Assembly: GCA_024860865.1 (NCBI GenBank)
Contig: JACRDV010000018.1
Coordinates: forward strand, 1-8,701
Origin: Methanobacteriota archaeon
Lineage (GTDB): Archaea; JACRDV01
Reading direction: 5' to 3'
DNA: 8,701 nucleotides
Made by a program: the position numbers and the translations under genes. Positions within the stretch are counted from its first letter, which is position 1. Every line of letters begins with the position of its first letter. The notes under the pieces were generated by a model. It did no database searches. It was given only the letters and a program-made list of their open reading frames with translations, and was not told the origin of the DNA. Shown in pieces: positions 1-5,283 of the stretch.

Positions 1-44
1 CCTTGATTAATACTGTCAATGATCTCTTTTGCAAAATTTTTCAT
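1..44 (-). CDS. 5' end of an unidentified minus-strand gene, cut by the window edge
   Basis: Reading leftward from an ATG ending at 44 gives an open frame of 14 codons (MKNFAKEIIDSINQ) to the window edge. It is divergent from the toxin-antitoxin-like operon. The upstream DNA (45-75) contains an AT-rich TTATTTAA stretch that could serve as a TATA element, but its distance from the ATG is rather short. There is no clear ribosome site. The peptide is too short to assign a family. It could be a real N-terminus or a chance open frame. Confidence 0.35.
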   Translation of the reverse strand, partial: MKNFAKEIIDSINQ

Positions 45-130
45 TGCTTGCTCTTAAATAAGTGGGAATTTTGTTGAAGAGCTAAAAATGCTTAGCCTAA
101 AAAACGCAAAACTTTAGTCAAATGATTTTC

Positions 131-138
131 TTTATATA
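131..138 (+). promoter_or_regulatory. TATA box of the toxin-antitoxin-like operon
   Basis: TTTATATA is a good archaeal TATA element. A start of transcription about 25 nt downstream would fall near 158-163, leaving a leader of roughly 15-20 nt before the ATG at 179. It is the best promoter in the divergent gap 45-178. Confidence 0.6.
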
Positions 139-145
139 CTAAAAA

Positions 146-162
146 TATACTATAATAGTATA
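146..162. promoter_or_regulatory. palindromic operator candidate upstream of the toxin-antitoxin-like operon
   Basis: TATACTA (146-152) and TAGTATA (156-162) form a perfect inverted repeat with 7-bp arms and a 3-bp centre (TAA). It lies between the TATA box and the predicted transcription start, where a bound repressor would block the polymerase. The operon's second gene encodes an AbrB-fold DNA-binding protein, a class that commonly represses its own operon. That it binds here is inference. Confidence 0.5.
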
Positions 163-178
163 CAAACTTAGTGTTTCT

Positions 179-430
179 ATGAAGTATGACATCCATAAGA
201 TGCCGGTGAAGATAAAGATGCATGCCTCGCAGAGGATTGCAGAGCGAATCAATGGTACGATGGACATAGAAGAGAAGGTATACTTTGTTCGGCGTTTAAT
301 AAAAGAGGGCAAGGTTATCAAAGACATCCGCAAGGATGGCGAGGTAGGCATAATTAAGAAAGGCAAATATCGAGCAAAGTTCACAGTTCGAGAAGGCATT
401 TTGTGGGTTCTAACGATCGAGGAGGGATGA
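179..430 (+). CDS. small DUF4258/RelE-like protein, probable toxin of a toxin-antitoxin pair
   Basis: An 83-residue, very basic protein. The central motif, H15 followed by ASQRIAER, and the closing hydrophobic strand ILWVLTIEE resemble DUF4258-type proteins, whose fold is related to RelE-like ribonucleases. By analogy it would be the toxin and act on RNA in the cytoplasm. That is inference, because no catalytic residue set can be confirmed by eye. It starts at the first ATG after the TATA box and palindrome, and no in-frame GTG lies upstream. It is the first gene of a two-gene operon. Its TGA overlaps an in-frame ATG of the next gene (ATGA at 427-430). Toxin-first order matches mqsRA-type systems. 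It could also be a non-toxic accessory protein, since small DUF4258 proteins are poorly characterised. Confidence 0.6.
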   Translation: MKYDIHKMPVKIKMHASQRIAERINGTMDIEEKVYFVRRLIKEGKVIKDIRKDGEVGIIKKGKYRAKFTVREGILWVLTIEEG

Positions 431-432
431 AT

Positions 433-750
433 ATGAAGTGCCCGACTTGTAATGCTGATATGGTAAAAAGACAGATTGAGTGGAAGAAAGGTATCTATGT
501 TCGAGCAGATGTCTGCCCCAAATGTAAGGAGGAGTTCATCGATTTGGAAGAGCACGAGAGAGCTATGCGAGAGTACACGACGCAGAATATTACAAAACTA
601 AAGAGAAATGTCATAAAACTCGGCTCCTCGCTTGCGATAAGGATACCGAAGGATATTGAAACTTCGTTGGGCTTGAAAGAGAAGGATTCTGTCGAAATAT
701 TCAGCACGCGAGAGGGTATCGTTATTAAGCCGAAAAAAGTTAGAGTTTAG
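433..750 (+). CDS. zinc-ribbon (YgiT/MqsA-type) plus AbrB-domain protein, probable antitoxin and autorepressor
   Basis: A 105-residue, two-domain protein. Residues 1-45 carry a zinc-ribbon pattern, C3-x2-C6 and C28-x2-C31, followed by an acidic helix (EEFIDLEEHERAM), as in the YgiT/MqsA N-terminal domain. Residues about 53-103 are an AbrB/MazE/SpoVT-type DNA-binding domain (RNVIKLGSSLAIRIPKDI, then a typical VEI...GIVIKP ending). The ATG at 433 was chosen because GGAGGG (421-426) sits 6 nt ahead of it. An ATG at 427 abuts the ribosome site, and an ATG at 403 would overlap the first gene further. Expected role: bind and neutralise the upstream gene product through the zinc domain and bind operator DNA through the AbrB domain. 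MqsA itself uses a helix-turn-helix instead. The role is inferred from domain types and operon order. Confidence 0.7.
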   Translation: MKCPTCNADMVKRQIEWKKGIYVRADVCPKCKEEFIDLEEHERAMREYTTQNITKLKRNVIKLGSSLAIRIPKDIETSLGLKEKDSVEIFSTREGIVIKPKKVRV

Positions 751-805
751 AGGGGCAGGGCTTCTTGAATATCATGGATTGCGTTCATATCCCACGGATT
801 TATTA

Positions 806-820
806 ATAAAAGATTAAAAA
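806..820 (-). terminator. oligo-T terminator candidate downstream of fdhD
   Basis: On the minus strand this stretch reads TTTTTAATCTTTTAT, two T-runs about 70 nt past the fdhD stop. They come after the two hairpins at 834-878. Oligo-T tracts are the usual archaeal termination signal. The plus-strand operon ending at 750 has no comparable T-run in this gap. Confidence 0.35.
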
Positions 821-833
821 CCTCTGGGCTATG

Positions 834-878
834 TGGAGTCTTCTTCTCCAAGGCTTTGTACCATCTTGCTCAAAGCCT
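834..878. repeat. two adjacent hairpins between convergent genes
   Basis: TGGAG (834-838) pairs with CTCCA (846-850) around a 7-nt loop. Immediately after, AGGCTTTG (851-858) pairs with CAAAGCCT (871-878) around a 12-nt loop. They lie 11 bp beyond the fdhD stop, between the convergent antitoxin-like gene and fdhD. A role in transcript 3'-end formation or stability is likely but not shown. Confidence 0.45.
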
Positions 879-889
879 ATTCATTGGGT

Positions 890-1657
890 TCAATCAAGCA
901 CTCGCTCAGAATGAGAATAGATATTCATTCTATTGCCACGAGCAAATCCGATTAAAGTTAAACCAGTTTTTTGAGCTACTTCAATCCCTGAATCTAAAGG
1001 AGCCGTTCTAGATATCACTAAAGAAATTCCAACTCTAGCCGCTTTTAAGACCATATCAGCAGGTAATCTGCCACTAGATACCAACATGCACTTTTCGAAA
1101 TCAACTTTATTTAAAGCTGCTATGCCAATAACTTTATCAATCGCAACATATCTGCTCACATCTTCAGTAAAAGCAACTACTTTACCTTTTGCAGTTACAA
1201 GCATAGCTGAGTGAACCCCACCAGTTATTTTCCAACCTTTCGATCTCTCTTGAAATTCTTTCAACATTTTAAAAACAATCTCAGGTGAAAATTTATAATT
1301 GCTCATTATGTTTGGCGCTTGGGATGATAATTTTGCTCGCCAACCTCCAGTGCAATCAGTAGTCAAAATAAATTCCTTTTGAATTTCAAAGTCGCTAGTT
1401 TTTGTTGTTGTGATTCTAATATAGTCTCCATTCAATTCCATTTTTTCAATTTCTTCTAGTGTTTTAACGTAACCCTCGCCCAATAGATAACCAATTGCCG
1501 CTTCTTTTTCTAGTGATGGACTCATTGCTAGGTTAGCTATCAACTCTCCATTAACTAATATGCGCAATCGCCTTTCTATAGGTACAAACTCTTCTCTTTT
1601 TTCGATTTTTTTCTCGGCAGTAAGTCGTAATGCAGAAATTTTAATTGTATTTGACAT
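890..1657 (-). CDS. fdhD: FdhD, formate dehydrogenase accessory sulfurtransferase
   Basis: A 255-residue cytoplasmic protein matching the FdhD family along its length. FdhD passes sulfur from a cysteine desulfurase to the molybdenum or tungsten bis-MGD cofactor, which formate dehydrogenases need for activity. Visible landmarks: RLRILVNGELIANLAMSPS with a GYLLGEGYV segment (30-63), the loop cysteine C102 in DCTGGW, GGVHSAML (146-153), TEDVSRYVAIDKVIG (164-178), SSGRLPADMVLKAA (194-207) and TGLTLIGFARG near the C-terminus. Two points differ from the E. coli type: the CxxC loop has only its first cysteine, and the usual EDVGRHNA motif reads EDVSRYVA. The start is the ATG at 1657 with a TATA-like TTTTAATA (1682-1689) about 28 nt upstream, giving little or no leader. 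No formate dehydrogenase gene is in the window. Confidence 0.93.
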   Translation of the reverse strand: MSNTIKISALRLTAEKKIEKREEFVPIERRLRILVNGELIANLAMSPSLEKEAAIGYLLGEGYVKTLEEIEKMELNGDYIRITTTKTSDFEIQKEFILTTDCTGGWRAKLSSQAPNIMSNYKFSPEIVFKMLKEFQERSKGWKITGGVHSAMLVTAKGKVVAFTEDVSRYVAIDKVIGIAALNKVDFEKCMLVSSGRLPADMVLKAARVGISLVISRTAPLDSGIEVAQKTGLTLIGFARGNRMNIYSHSERVLD

Positions 1658-1681
1658 GCTCTCTTATATGTTGTATACCTT

Positions 1682-1689
1682 TATTAAAA
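1682..1689 (-). promoter_or_regulatory. TATA-like element of fdhD
   Basis: On the minus strand TTTTAATA is centred about 28 nt upstream of the fdhD ATG, predicting a nearly leaderless transcript. The ribosome site before the ATG is weak (AGAGAG), which fits. Confidence 0.4.
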
Positions 1690-1760
1690 TATAATTGGCA
1701 CCTAAAATAACGAATGCTCATAAAAATACTTTTTTGAAAGCGATTTTAAAATTCTTATAG

Positions 1761-1783
1761 AAAAGAAAAAGAAAGAAAAAAAT
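1761..1783 (-). terminator. oligo-T terminator of the octaheme cytochrome gene
   Basis: Directly after the TAA stop of the cytochrome gene, the minus strand runs through T7, T3, T5 and T4 tracts separated by single C residues. This is a strong archaeal intrinsic terminator pattern, and it separates the cytochrome transcript from fdhD downstream. Confidence 0.65.
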
Positions 1784-3052
1784 TTATTTGAGCTTTCTTC
1801 GGAGAATTGCATATATTATTACTGGTATGATTGCAATCAACGGCATCGCTGTTGGCCCACAAATCCCTTTCTTAGGTGCAGGTGGTGGCGTAGGAGCTAC
1901 TTTCACAAAGCTATGGACTCCCTTTGCGTATTTTGATGCCCATTCTTTATTCTTTTCTGGATGACACGTAAGACATGCAAAGTCTACAGTGATATATCCA
2001 GTTGCATACTCCTTGCCATCTGCAGTTTTGTAGGTAAGGTTAACATTTACGTCTGTGTTTATCCTGAAGATATGAGTTTTTACATCCCCATCAAATTTCT
2101 TTAAATCTCCAACTGCTGATTTAGTAGCTTCCGGCATGTGACAATCTGTGCATTTTACTCCTGCCTTTTGCATAGTGCTGCCATTAAATTTTGCTTTTTG
2201 AGCGCTATGGCAAGTTTCGCATTCTTGTTTAATCCCATTAGCTGCTCCAGTTGGATTAGTTGCCCCTTTGTGAGTGCCCTTGTGGGGATTGTGGCAAGAA
2301 ATGCACTGTAGAACTTTATGTGGACCTGCAAGCAACTCTGGATACTGCTCATGATGATCAATAAATCCATCCTTTGCAGGTATTTTAGATGGATCTCCCC
2401 TAACATGACACAATCCACAGAAGGCTGAGGACTTGTTAATAACAATAGCAACTCCTTTACCTCCGCCTTTAGCGATGTGTTCGCTTCCCGGCCCATGACA
2501 TGCCTCACATTGCACGCCTCGAAACTCCCAATCTCCAACTATTCCGAGCAGGCCCATGTGATTTGAGTCATAGCTTGAACCAGTGTTGTGACACTTAGTG
2601 CAGTCGTATTTCTTCACTGCACCCGGCTCATAGTTGCTCCATTTTTTAGTCTCTAAGTTGTACTGGTTTGACCCATTTTTATCTCGATTTGGACCAGTCT
2701 TTGTAATTATGAAACCGTTTTTATCTATGAACCTTGCTTTCCATCCCCATCCACCTAGCACATAGAGGATATCATTCCAAGTGTAGCCCTCGGGTAATGG
2801 AAGATCTGACCTTATAGTCTTTGCTTCATCAGGAGTCATTAACTTATAGGGATGTCCCGATGTCTTCCAGTCATCGTACTTTTCTTTATGGCAGGTCTTA
2901 CATTTCTCTGCACCCATGTAGACAGCAGTTGGATCGGGCATGACTACCGGTGTTTTTTGGTCCCCTATCACATATTCCTTCGCAGAAACTGTACCAATCG
3001 TTGCGATTACTAAAATTGATGCGAACAAAATTATAATTCTTATATTGTTCAC
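1784..3052 (-). CDS. exported octaheme c-type cytochrome with C-terminal CGP-type membrane anchor
   Basis: A 422-residue protein. Residues 1-24 are a signal peptide (hydrophobic core, then TVSA-KE). Eight CxxCH haem sites start at C51, C151, C182, C212, C250, C278, C301 and C360. Family-like stretches include YMGAEKCKTCHKEKYDDWKTSGH (48-55 region) and GVQCEACHGPGSEH, as in cytochrome c-554/multihaem families. A proline-rich linker (387-393) leads to ICGP (397-400), a hydrophobic stretch and the basic end RRKLK. This is the layout of CGP-CTERM sorting signals, where the cysteine may be lipid-modified. Expected role: electron transfer on the outer face of the membrane; donor and acceptor are unknown. 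The start is GTG, with GGTGAG (3056-3061) and a strong TATA box (3085-3092) upstream. It appears to be transcribed alone. A nitrite or hydroxylamine reductase role is possible but not supported by anything visible. Confidence 0.88.
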   Translation of the reverse strand: MNNIRIIILFASILVIATIGTVSAKEYVIGDQKTPVVMPDPTAVYMGAEKCKTCHKEKYDDWKTSGHPYKLMTPDEAKTIRSDLPLPEGYTWNDILYVLGGWGWKARFIDKNGFIITKTGPNRDKNGSNQYNLETKKWSNYEPGAVKKYDCTKCHNTGSSYDSNHMGLLGIVGDWEFRGVQCEACHGPGSEHIAKGGGKGVAIVINKSSAFCGLCHVRGDPSKIPAKDGFIDHHEQYPELLAGPHKVLQCISCHNPHKGTHKGATNPTGAANGIKQECETCHSAQKAKFNGSTMQKAGVKCTDCHMPEATKSAVGDLKKFDGDVKTHIFRINTDVNVNLTYKTADGKEYATGYITVDFACLTCHPEKNKEWASKYAKGVHSFVKVAPTPPPAPKKGICGPTAMPLIAIIPVIIYAILRRKLK

Positions 3053-3055
3053 ATA

Positions 3056-3061
3056 CTCACC
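3056..3061 (-). promoter_or_regulatory. ribosome binding site fixing the GTG start of the cytochrome gene
   Basis: GGTGAG on the minus strand lies 3-4 nt before GTG at 3052. An overlapping ATG at 3054 is followed directly by TGA, so it cannot be the start. This makes GTG the real initiator. Confidence 0.6.
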
Positions 3062-3084
3062 TTTTTAACCCGTTAACAAAGTTA

Positions 3085-3092
3085 CTTATAAA
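3085..3092 (-). promoter_or_regulatory. TATA box of the octaheme cytochrome gene
   Basis: The minus strand reads TTTATAAG, a near-ideal archaeal TATA element. A start 25-27 nt downstream falls near 3062, just ahead of the ribosome site, so promoter, leader and start agree with one another. Confidence 0.7.
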
Positions 3093-3457
3093 TATGACGA
3101 ATTTAAAGTCGATTTTGGTCGGAGACAAACAGCATCTGATTGAAAAATTCATTTAAGATTTTTATTTTTTTATTTTTATTTTATTACTTAGTTCTTGGTT
3201 CCAACATGCTTTGAAAAAATAGAAACAAGTTGTAGCTTGGCTTGTAGAATGAATCCTTAATTCACATTTTTGATATAGTTTTGAAAATTGTTATTCTTAA
3301 AAAGGAATAATATTATTTTCTAAAAAGTTACACAAGAAAATTGTTTAGCACTAAAGAAAAAACTAATTTTGTGGCAATATATTTAGGTTATTAAATCACC
3401 AAAAAAACGGCTATTTCCGTGAATACGCTCGTAAGCAAAAATAATATTTGCCACTAA
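3093..3457. other. AT-rich intergenic region without a recognisable gene
   Basis: This part of the divergent gap between the cytochrome gene and trmB holds no convincing coding frame. It contains a long T-rich tract on the plus strand (about 3158-3185). It also contains an inverted repeat of GTGGCAA (3371-3377) with TTGCCAC (3448-3454), 70 bp apart. Its length suggests regulatory DNA, but no function can be assigned. Confidence 0.4.
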
Positions 3458-3500
3458 TATCACAATTAAAAAGTGATAAATTGTAAATTTTGTCACTATA
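3458..3500. promoter_or_regulatory. TGM-like operator cluster upstream of trmB: TATCAC-N9-GTGATA plus a third half-site
   Basis: TATCAC (3458-3463) and GTGATA (3473-3478) form an exact inverted repeat. A related half-site, TGTCACTATA, lies at 3491-3500, 33 bp (about three helix turns) from the first. The half-sites equal those of the Thermococcales glycolytic motif, TATCAC-N5-GTGATA, bound by TrmB-family Tgr/TrmBL1, but the spacer here is 9 bp. The palindrome sits just ahead of the probable TATA element of trmB (TGTAAATT, 3482-3489). Binding by the adjacent TrmB protein is inference. Confidence 0.5.
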
Positions 3501-3521
3501 TTAATTTAAAAAAGGATAAAA

Positions 3522-4340
3522 GTGTTTAATTCAGAAGCTGTGAAGGCACTAAAAGAATTCGGACTTACTGAATATGAAGCAAAAGCTCTGATTGGTTTAG
3601 CAAGGGGTAACTCTCACTCAGCTAGCGATCTAAGCGAATTCTCAGCAGTTCCCCGCTCTAAAATTTATGAAGCTTTAAGCAAGCTTGAAGCAAGAGGTTT
3701 GTTGGAAACCCAAAATGGCAGACCTAAAAAATTTAGAATTGTTTCTTTCGACATGGTTATTCAGAAATTAAAAGAAGAAAGAATTAAACAACTTAAAGAG
3801 AAATACTCTCGAGAAAAAATTGAACTCGAAGAAAATTATAATAAAAAAATGCATTCGCTATCTAATTCAGAAACAATAATTTCTCAAGAATTAAAAACAC
3901 AACCAACAGAAGATAATAAAGTAAAGCTGTCGGATGAAGAAGCAATTTGGACATTAAAAGGCAGAGAAAATATACTGGAGCAAATCAAAAAATTGATTGG
4001 ACAAACAAGTCGCGAAATCCGAATTATGCTTCCTATTAAAGAAATTTTTGAACTTAAAGATTCTTTAAAATCGATTTCAACTGATGGGATTAGACCGAAA
4101 ATAATAGTTCATGAAATTTCAGATAATATAAAAGAACTTCTAAAATTTTGTGATGTTTGGCATGAAAAAAAGGCTCCTTTGAGCTGTGGCTTAATTATCA
4201 TAGATAACGAAGAATTGATTTTTGTAAGCGAATTATTTGAAACGGGCTTTAGAACTAAAAGCAAGAGTACCCTTTCTATGCTCTCGCACTTTTTTGATCA
4301 TGAATGGAAGGAAGCTAATCAATTAGTATATTATTTTTAA
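3522..4340 (+). CDS. TrmB-family transcriptional regulator
   Basis: A 272-residue cytoplasmic DNA-binding protein. Residues about 7-75 are a TrmB-type winged helix-turn-helix: LKEFGLTEYEAKALIGLARG opens it, AVPRSKIYEALSKLEARGLL is the recognition region, and GRPKKFRIV is the wing. Residues about 80-115 are a charged coiled coil, typical for dimerisation. The C-terminal part (about 140-272), beginning WTLKGRENILEQIKKLI, is a TrmB-type effector domain, shorter than in maltose-binding TrmB. No sugar-binding site can be named. The start is GTG with AAGGAT 5-6 nt upstream; a GTG at 3540 is an alternative. It is divergent from the octaheme cytochrome gene, which makes that gene a candidate target besides its own. 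Family assignment is firm; ligand and targets are unknown. Confidence 0.88.
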   Translation: MFNSEAVKALKEFGLTEYEAKALIGLARGNSHSASDLSEFSAVPRSKIYEALSKLEARGLLETQNGRPKKFRIVSFDMVIQKLKEERIKQLKEKYSREKIELEENYNKKMHSLSNSETIISQELKTQPTEDNKVKLSDEEAIWTLKGRENILEQIKKLIGQTSREIRIMLPIKEIFELKDSLKSISTDGIRPKIIVHEISDNIKELLKFCDVWHEKKAPLSCGLIIIDNEELIFVSELFETGFRTKSKSTLSMLSHFFDHEWKEANQLVYYF

Positions 4341-4363
4341 CCATTTATTAGAATTTCTTGTGA

Positions 4364-4372
4364 TTATAAAAA
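4364..4372 (+). promoter_or_regulatory. TATA box pointing into the structured non-coding region
   Basis: TTATAAAAA lies about 26 nt ahead of position 4394, and the first strong hairpin of the GC-richer region begins at 4403. No protein-coding start follows at a suitable distance, so this element best explains transcription of a non-coding RNA from about 4391-4400. It could be incidental in an AT-rich gap. Confidence 0.45.
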
Positions 4373-4645
4373 AATTATTAAAAAACTTTCCAGCTGCTTA
4401 TTAGGTCGCATTCCTCACGGGTGCCTCTTCTTCCTGTGGTAGGCTGTAGGATTTTTGCTCGCTTACCCTGCCGACCTGCGCGGGTTTTGTTAACCCCCAG
4501 AGTGGCTTTTTGCGGAACACCTCTAGCCTCTTGGGGTCAAAAAAAGGAAAAAGAGGGGAGATTTTCTTTCAATCCTCACTTTTCGAGGCACGATTCTTTC
4601 GGAGGGCTTATTATCAGCCGATCCGAGGTCTAATTGCTTTGGTTT

Positions 4646-4723
4646 GTACACAAAAGTTAGGGCCACTTATGTCGTTTTAACGGTGTGGGTGACCCACCGA
4701 AGCGTACATTTTATGTTACAGGA
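4646..4723 (+). repeat. tandem repeat unit A (78 bp) with internal hairpin
   Basis: It begins GTACACAAAA-G-TTAG and ends TTATGTTACAG-GA. Its stem pairs 4660-4671 with 4684-4695: GGG and CCC at the base, one C-A mismatch, and four G-T wobbles towards the loop. The loop contains CGTTTTAACG. After the stem come CCGAAG and GTAC. The outer ends GTACACAAAA and TTTATGTTAC are also partly complementary (8 of 10). Confidence 0.6.
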
Positions 4724-4795
4724 GTACACAAAAATTAGTCGCTTACAGTTTAACGATGTAGGCGACCTATCCCGAGGCTGTACTTTATGTTACAG
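4724..4795 (+). repeat. tandem repeat unit B (72 bp) with a perfect 10-bp hairpin
   Basis: It begins GTACACAAAA-A-TTAG and ends TTATGTTACAG, aligned with unit A throughout. Its stem GTCGCTTACA (4738-4747) pairs with TGTAGGCGAC (4757-4766) over all 10 positions, with one wobble, around the loop GTTTAACGA. CCGAGG and GTAC follow as in unit A. Relative to A, the pair A-T (4665/4690) has become G-C (4741/4763), a double compensatory change. Confidence 0.6.
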
Positions 4796-4832
4796 CAAGA
4801 AATTTTTGATTGCAGGCCAAATTCAATAATTT

Positions 4833-5279
4833 TTACCCAAAAACCCTTGTTAAATCAAATTTGTTTTTAAATGTTAAGGCTTTGGTTGGACATAGACCCA
4901 CACATTTGGCACAAGAAATGCATTTTTTTCTGTCAAATTCCACGCTACCAAATCCGAGCAATCCATTCGGGACTTCTACAATTCCTTCTAATTTACTTAT
5001 AGCAAGCTCTTGGATAAATTTGTATATCAACGCAATTTTTTCTGGAGTTTCTTCGTTTATGTTCAAGATGCTGGATAAATCAAACTCTCTTTTATGTAAA
5101 TAAGCTTCTGATGGACAAGCCTCAACGCATTGCAGACAGACCGTACACTTCCTTTTCTCATATTCGATTTCCCCAAATCCATAAATGTTGGCAGGAACCG
5201 AAATAAGCTCCTTAGACTCTTTTACTGCCACTTTTTTTATTAAGTCGAACAATATTTCTCTGTTCCATTTTTTTTCCAT
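4833..5279 (-). CDS. duplicated 4Fe-4S ferredoxin-like protein of the hdr operon
   Basis: A 148-residue, probably cytoplasmic protein with two 4Fe-4S motifs, C45-x2-C48-x2-C51-x3-C55-P and C120-x2-C123-x2-C126-x3-C130-P. The protein is an internal duplication: residues 26-68 and 101-143 both read roughly VP, then GFG-x-[IV]E, a basic stretch, the cysteine motif, and end in FDL. The period is 75 residues. Expected role: an electron-transfer subunit linking the FrhB-like and HdrA/MvhD proteins. ATG at 5279 was chosen because it lies 4 nt after the stop of the upstream gene; an in-frame start at 5321 would overlap that gene by 38 nt. It is the last gene of the operon. It does not show the CCG domains of HdrB or the membrane segments of HdrE, and its layout does not match standard HdrC. 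No named family is claimed. Confidence 0.78.
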   Translation of the reverse strand: MEKKWNREILFDLIKKVAVKESKELISVPANIYGFGEIEYEKRKCTVCLQCVEACPSEAYLHKREFDLSSILNINEETPEKIALIYKFIQELAISKLEGIVEVPNGLLGFGSVEFDRKKCISCAKCVGLCPTKALTFKNKFDLTRVFG

Positions 5280-5283
5280 TTTA

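Larger units (their letters stand above)
4395..4807 (+). ncRNA. candidate structured non-coding RNA, about 400 nt, family not recognised
   Basis: The 5' part (4401-4560) is about 53% G+C by hand count, clearly above its AT-rich surroundings. In order, the region holds: a long hairpin at 4403-4477 (AGGTCGCA with TG-C-CGACCT, then GGGT with ACCC); a small GGGTT/AACCC hairpin (4482-4496), which competes with CCCCAGAG/CTC-T-TGGGG (4495-4536); CCTC/GAGG (4574-4588); TCGGA-G-GGCT with AGCC-GA-TCCGA (4599-4626); and two tandem units with a conserved stem (4646-4795). A TATA box (4364-4372) precedes it and T5 (4803-4807) follows. Several stem pairs are G-T, which hold as G-U only if the plus strand is transcribed. 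Hallmark motifs of RNase P RNA and SRP RNA were sought and not found. Ends are estimates. It could instead be trmB 3' UTR or a decayed mobile element. Confidence 0.45.

Noticed and set aside
139-555. Minus-strand 138-codon open frame over the toxin-antitoxin-like operon
   Set aside because: It is antisense to two well-supported genes that have a TATA box, ribosome site and recognisable domains; its product looks like antisense translation.
4566-4588. CTTTCAATCC, a string common in archaeal CRISPR repeats
   Set aside because: It is a single copy with no spaced repetition and no cas genes, and is better explained as part of the local hairpin.
4421-4633. Plus-strand 70-codon open frame starting with GTG
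   Set aside because: It lies inside the hairpin-rich stretch, has no ribosome site, and its composition (many Arg, Pro, Cys) follows the GC-rich stems rather than a protein fold.
4646-4795. Tandem units as tRNA genes
   Set aside because: The size is similar, but there is no T-loop GTTCGA, no D-loop pattern, no acceptor stem and no anticodon arm of the right geometry.
4395-4807. Identification as RNase P RNA or SRP RNA
   Set aside because: On neither strand could I find GAGGAAAGTC with ACAGAA, or the GGAA/GGAG tetraloop followed by AGCAG. A short likeness to the SRP Alu region (GGCTAGAGG on the minus strand) is not enough.
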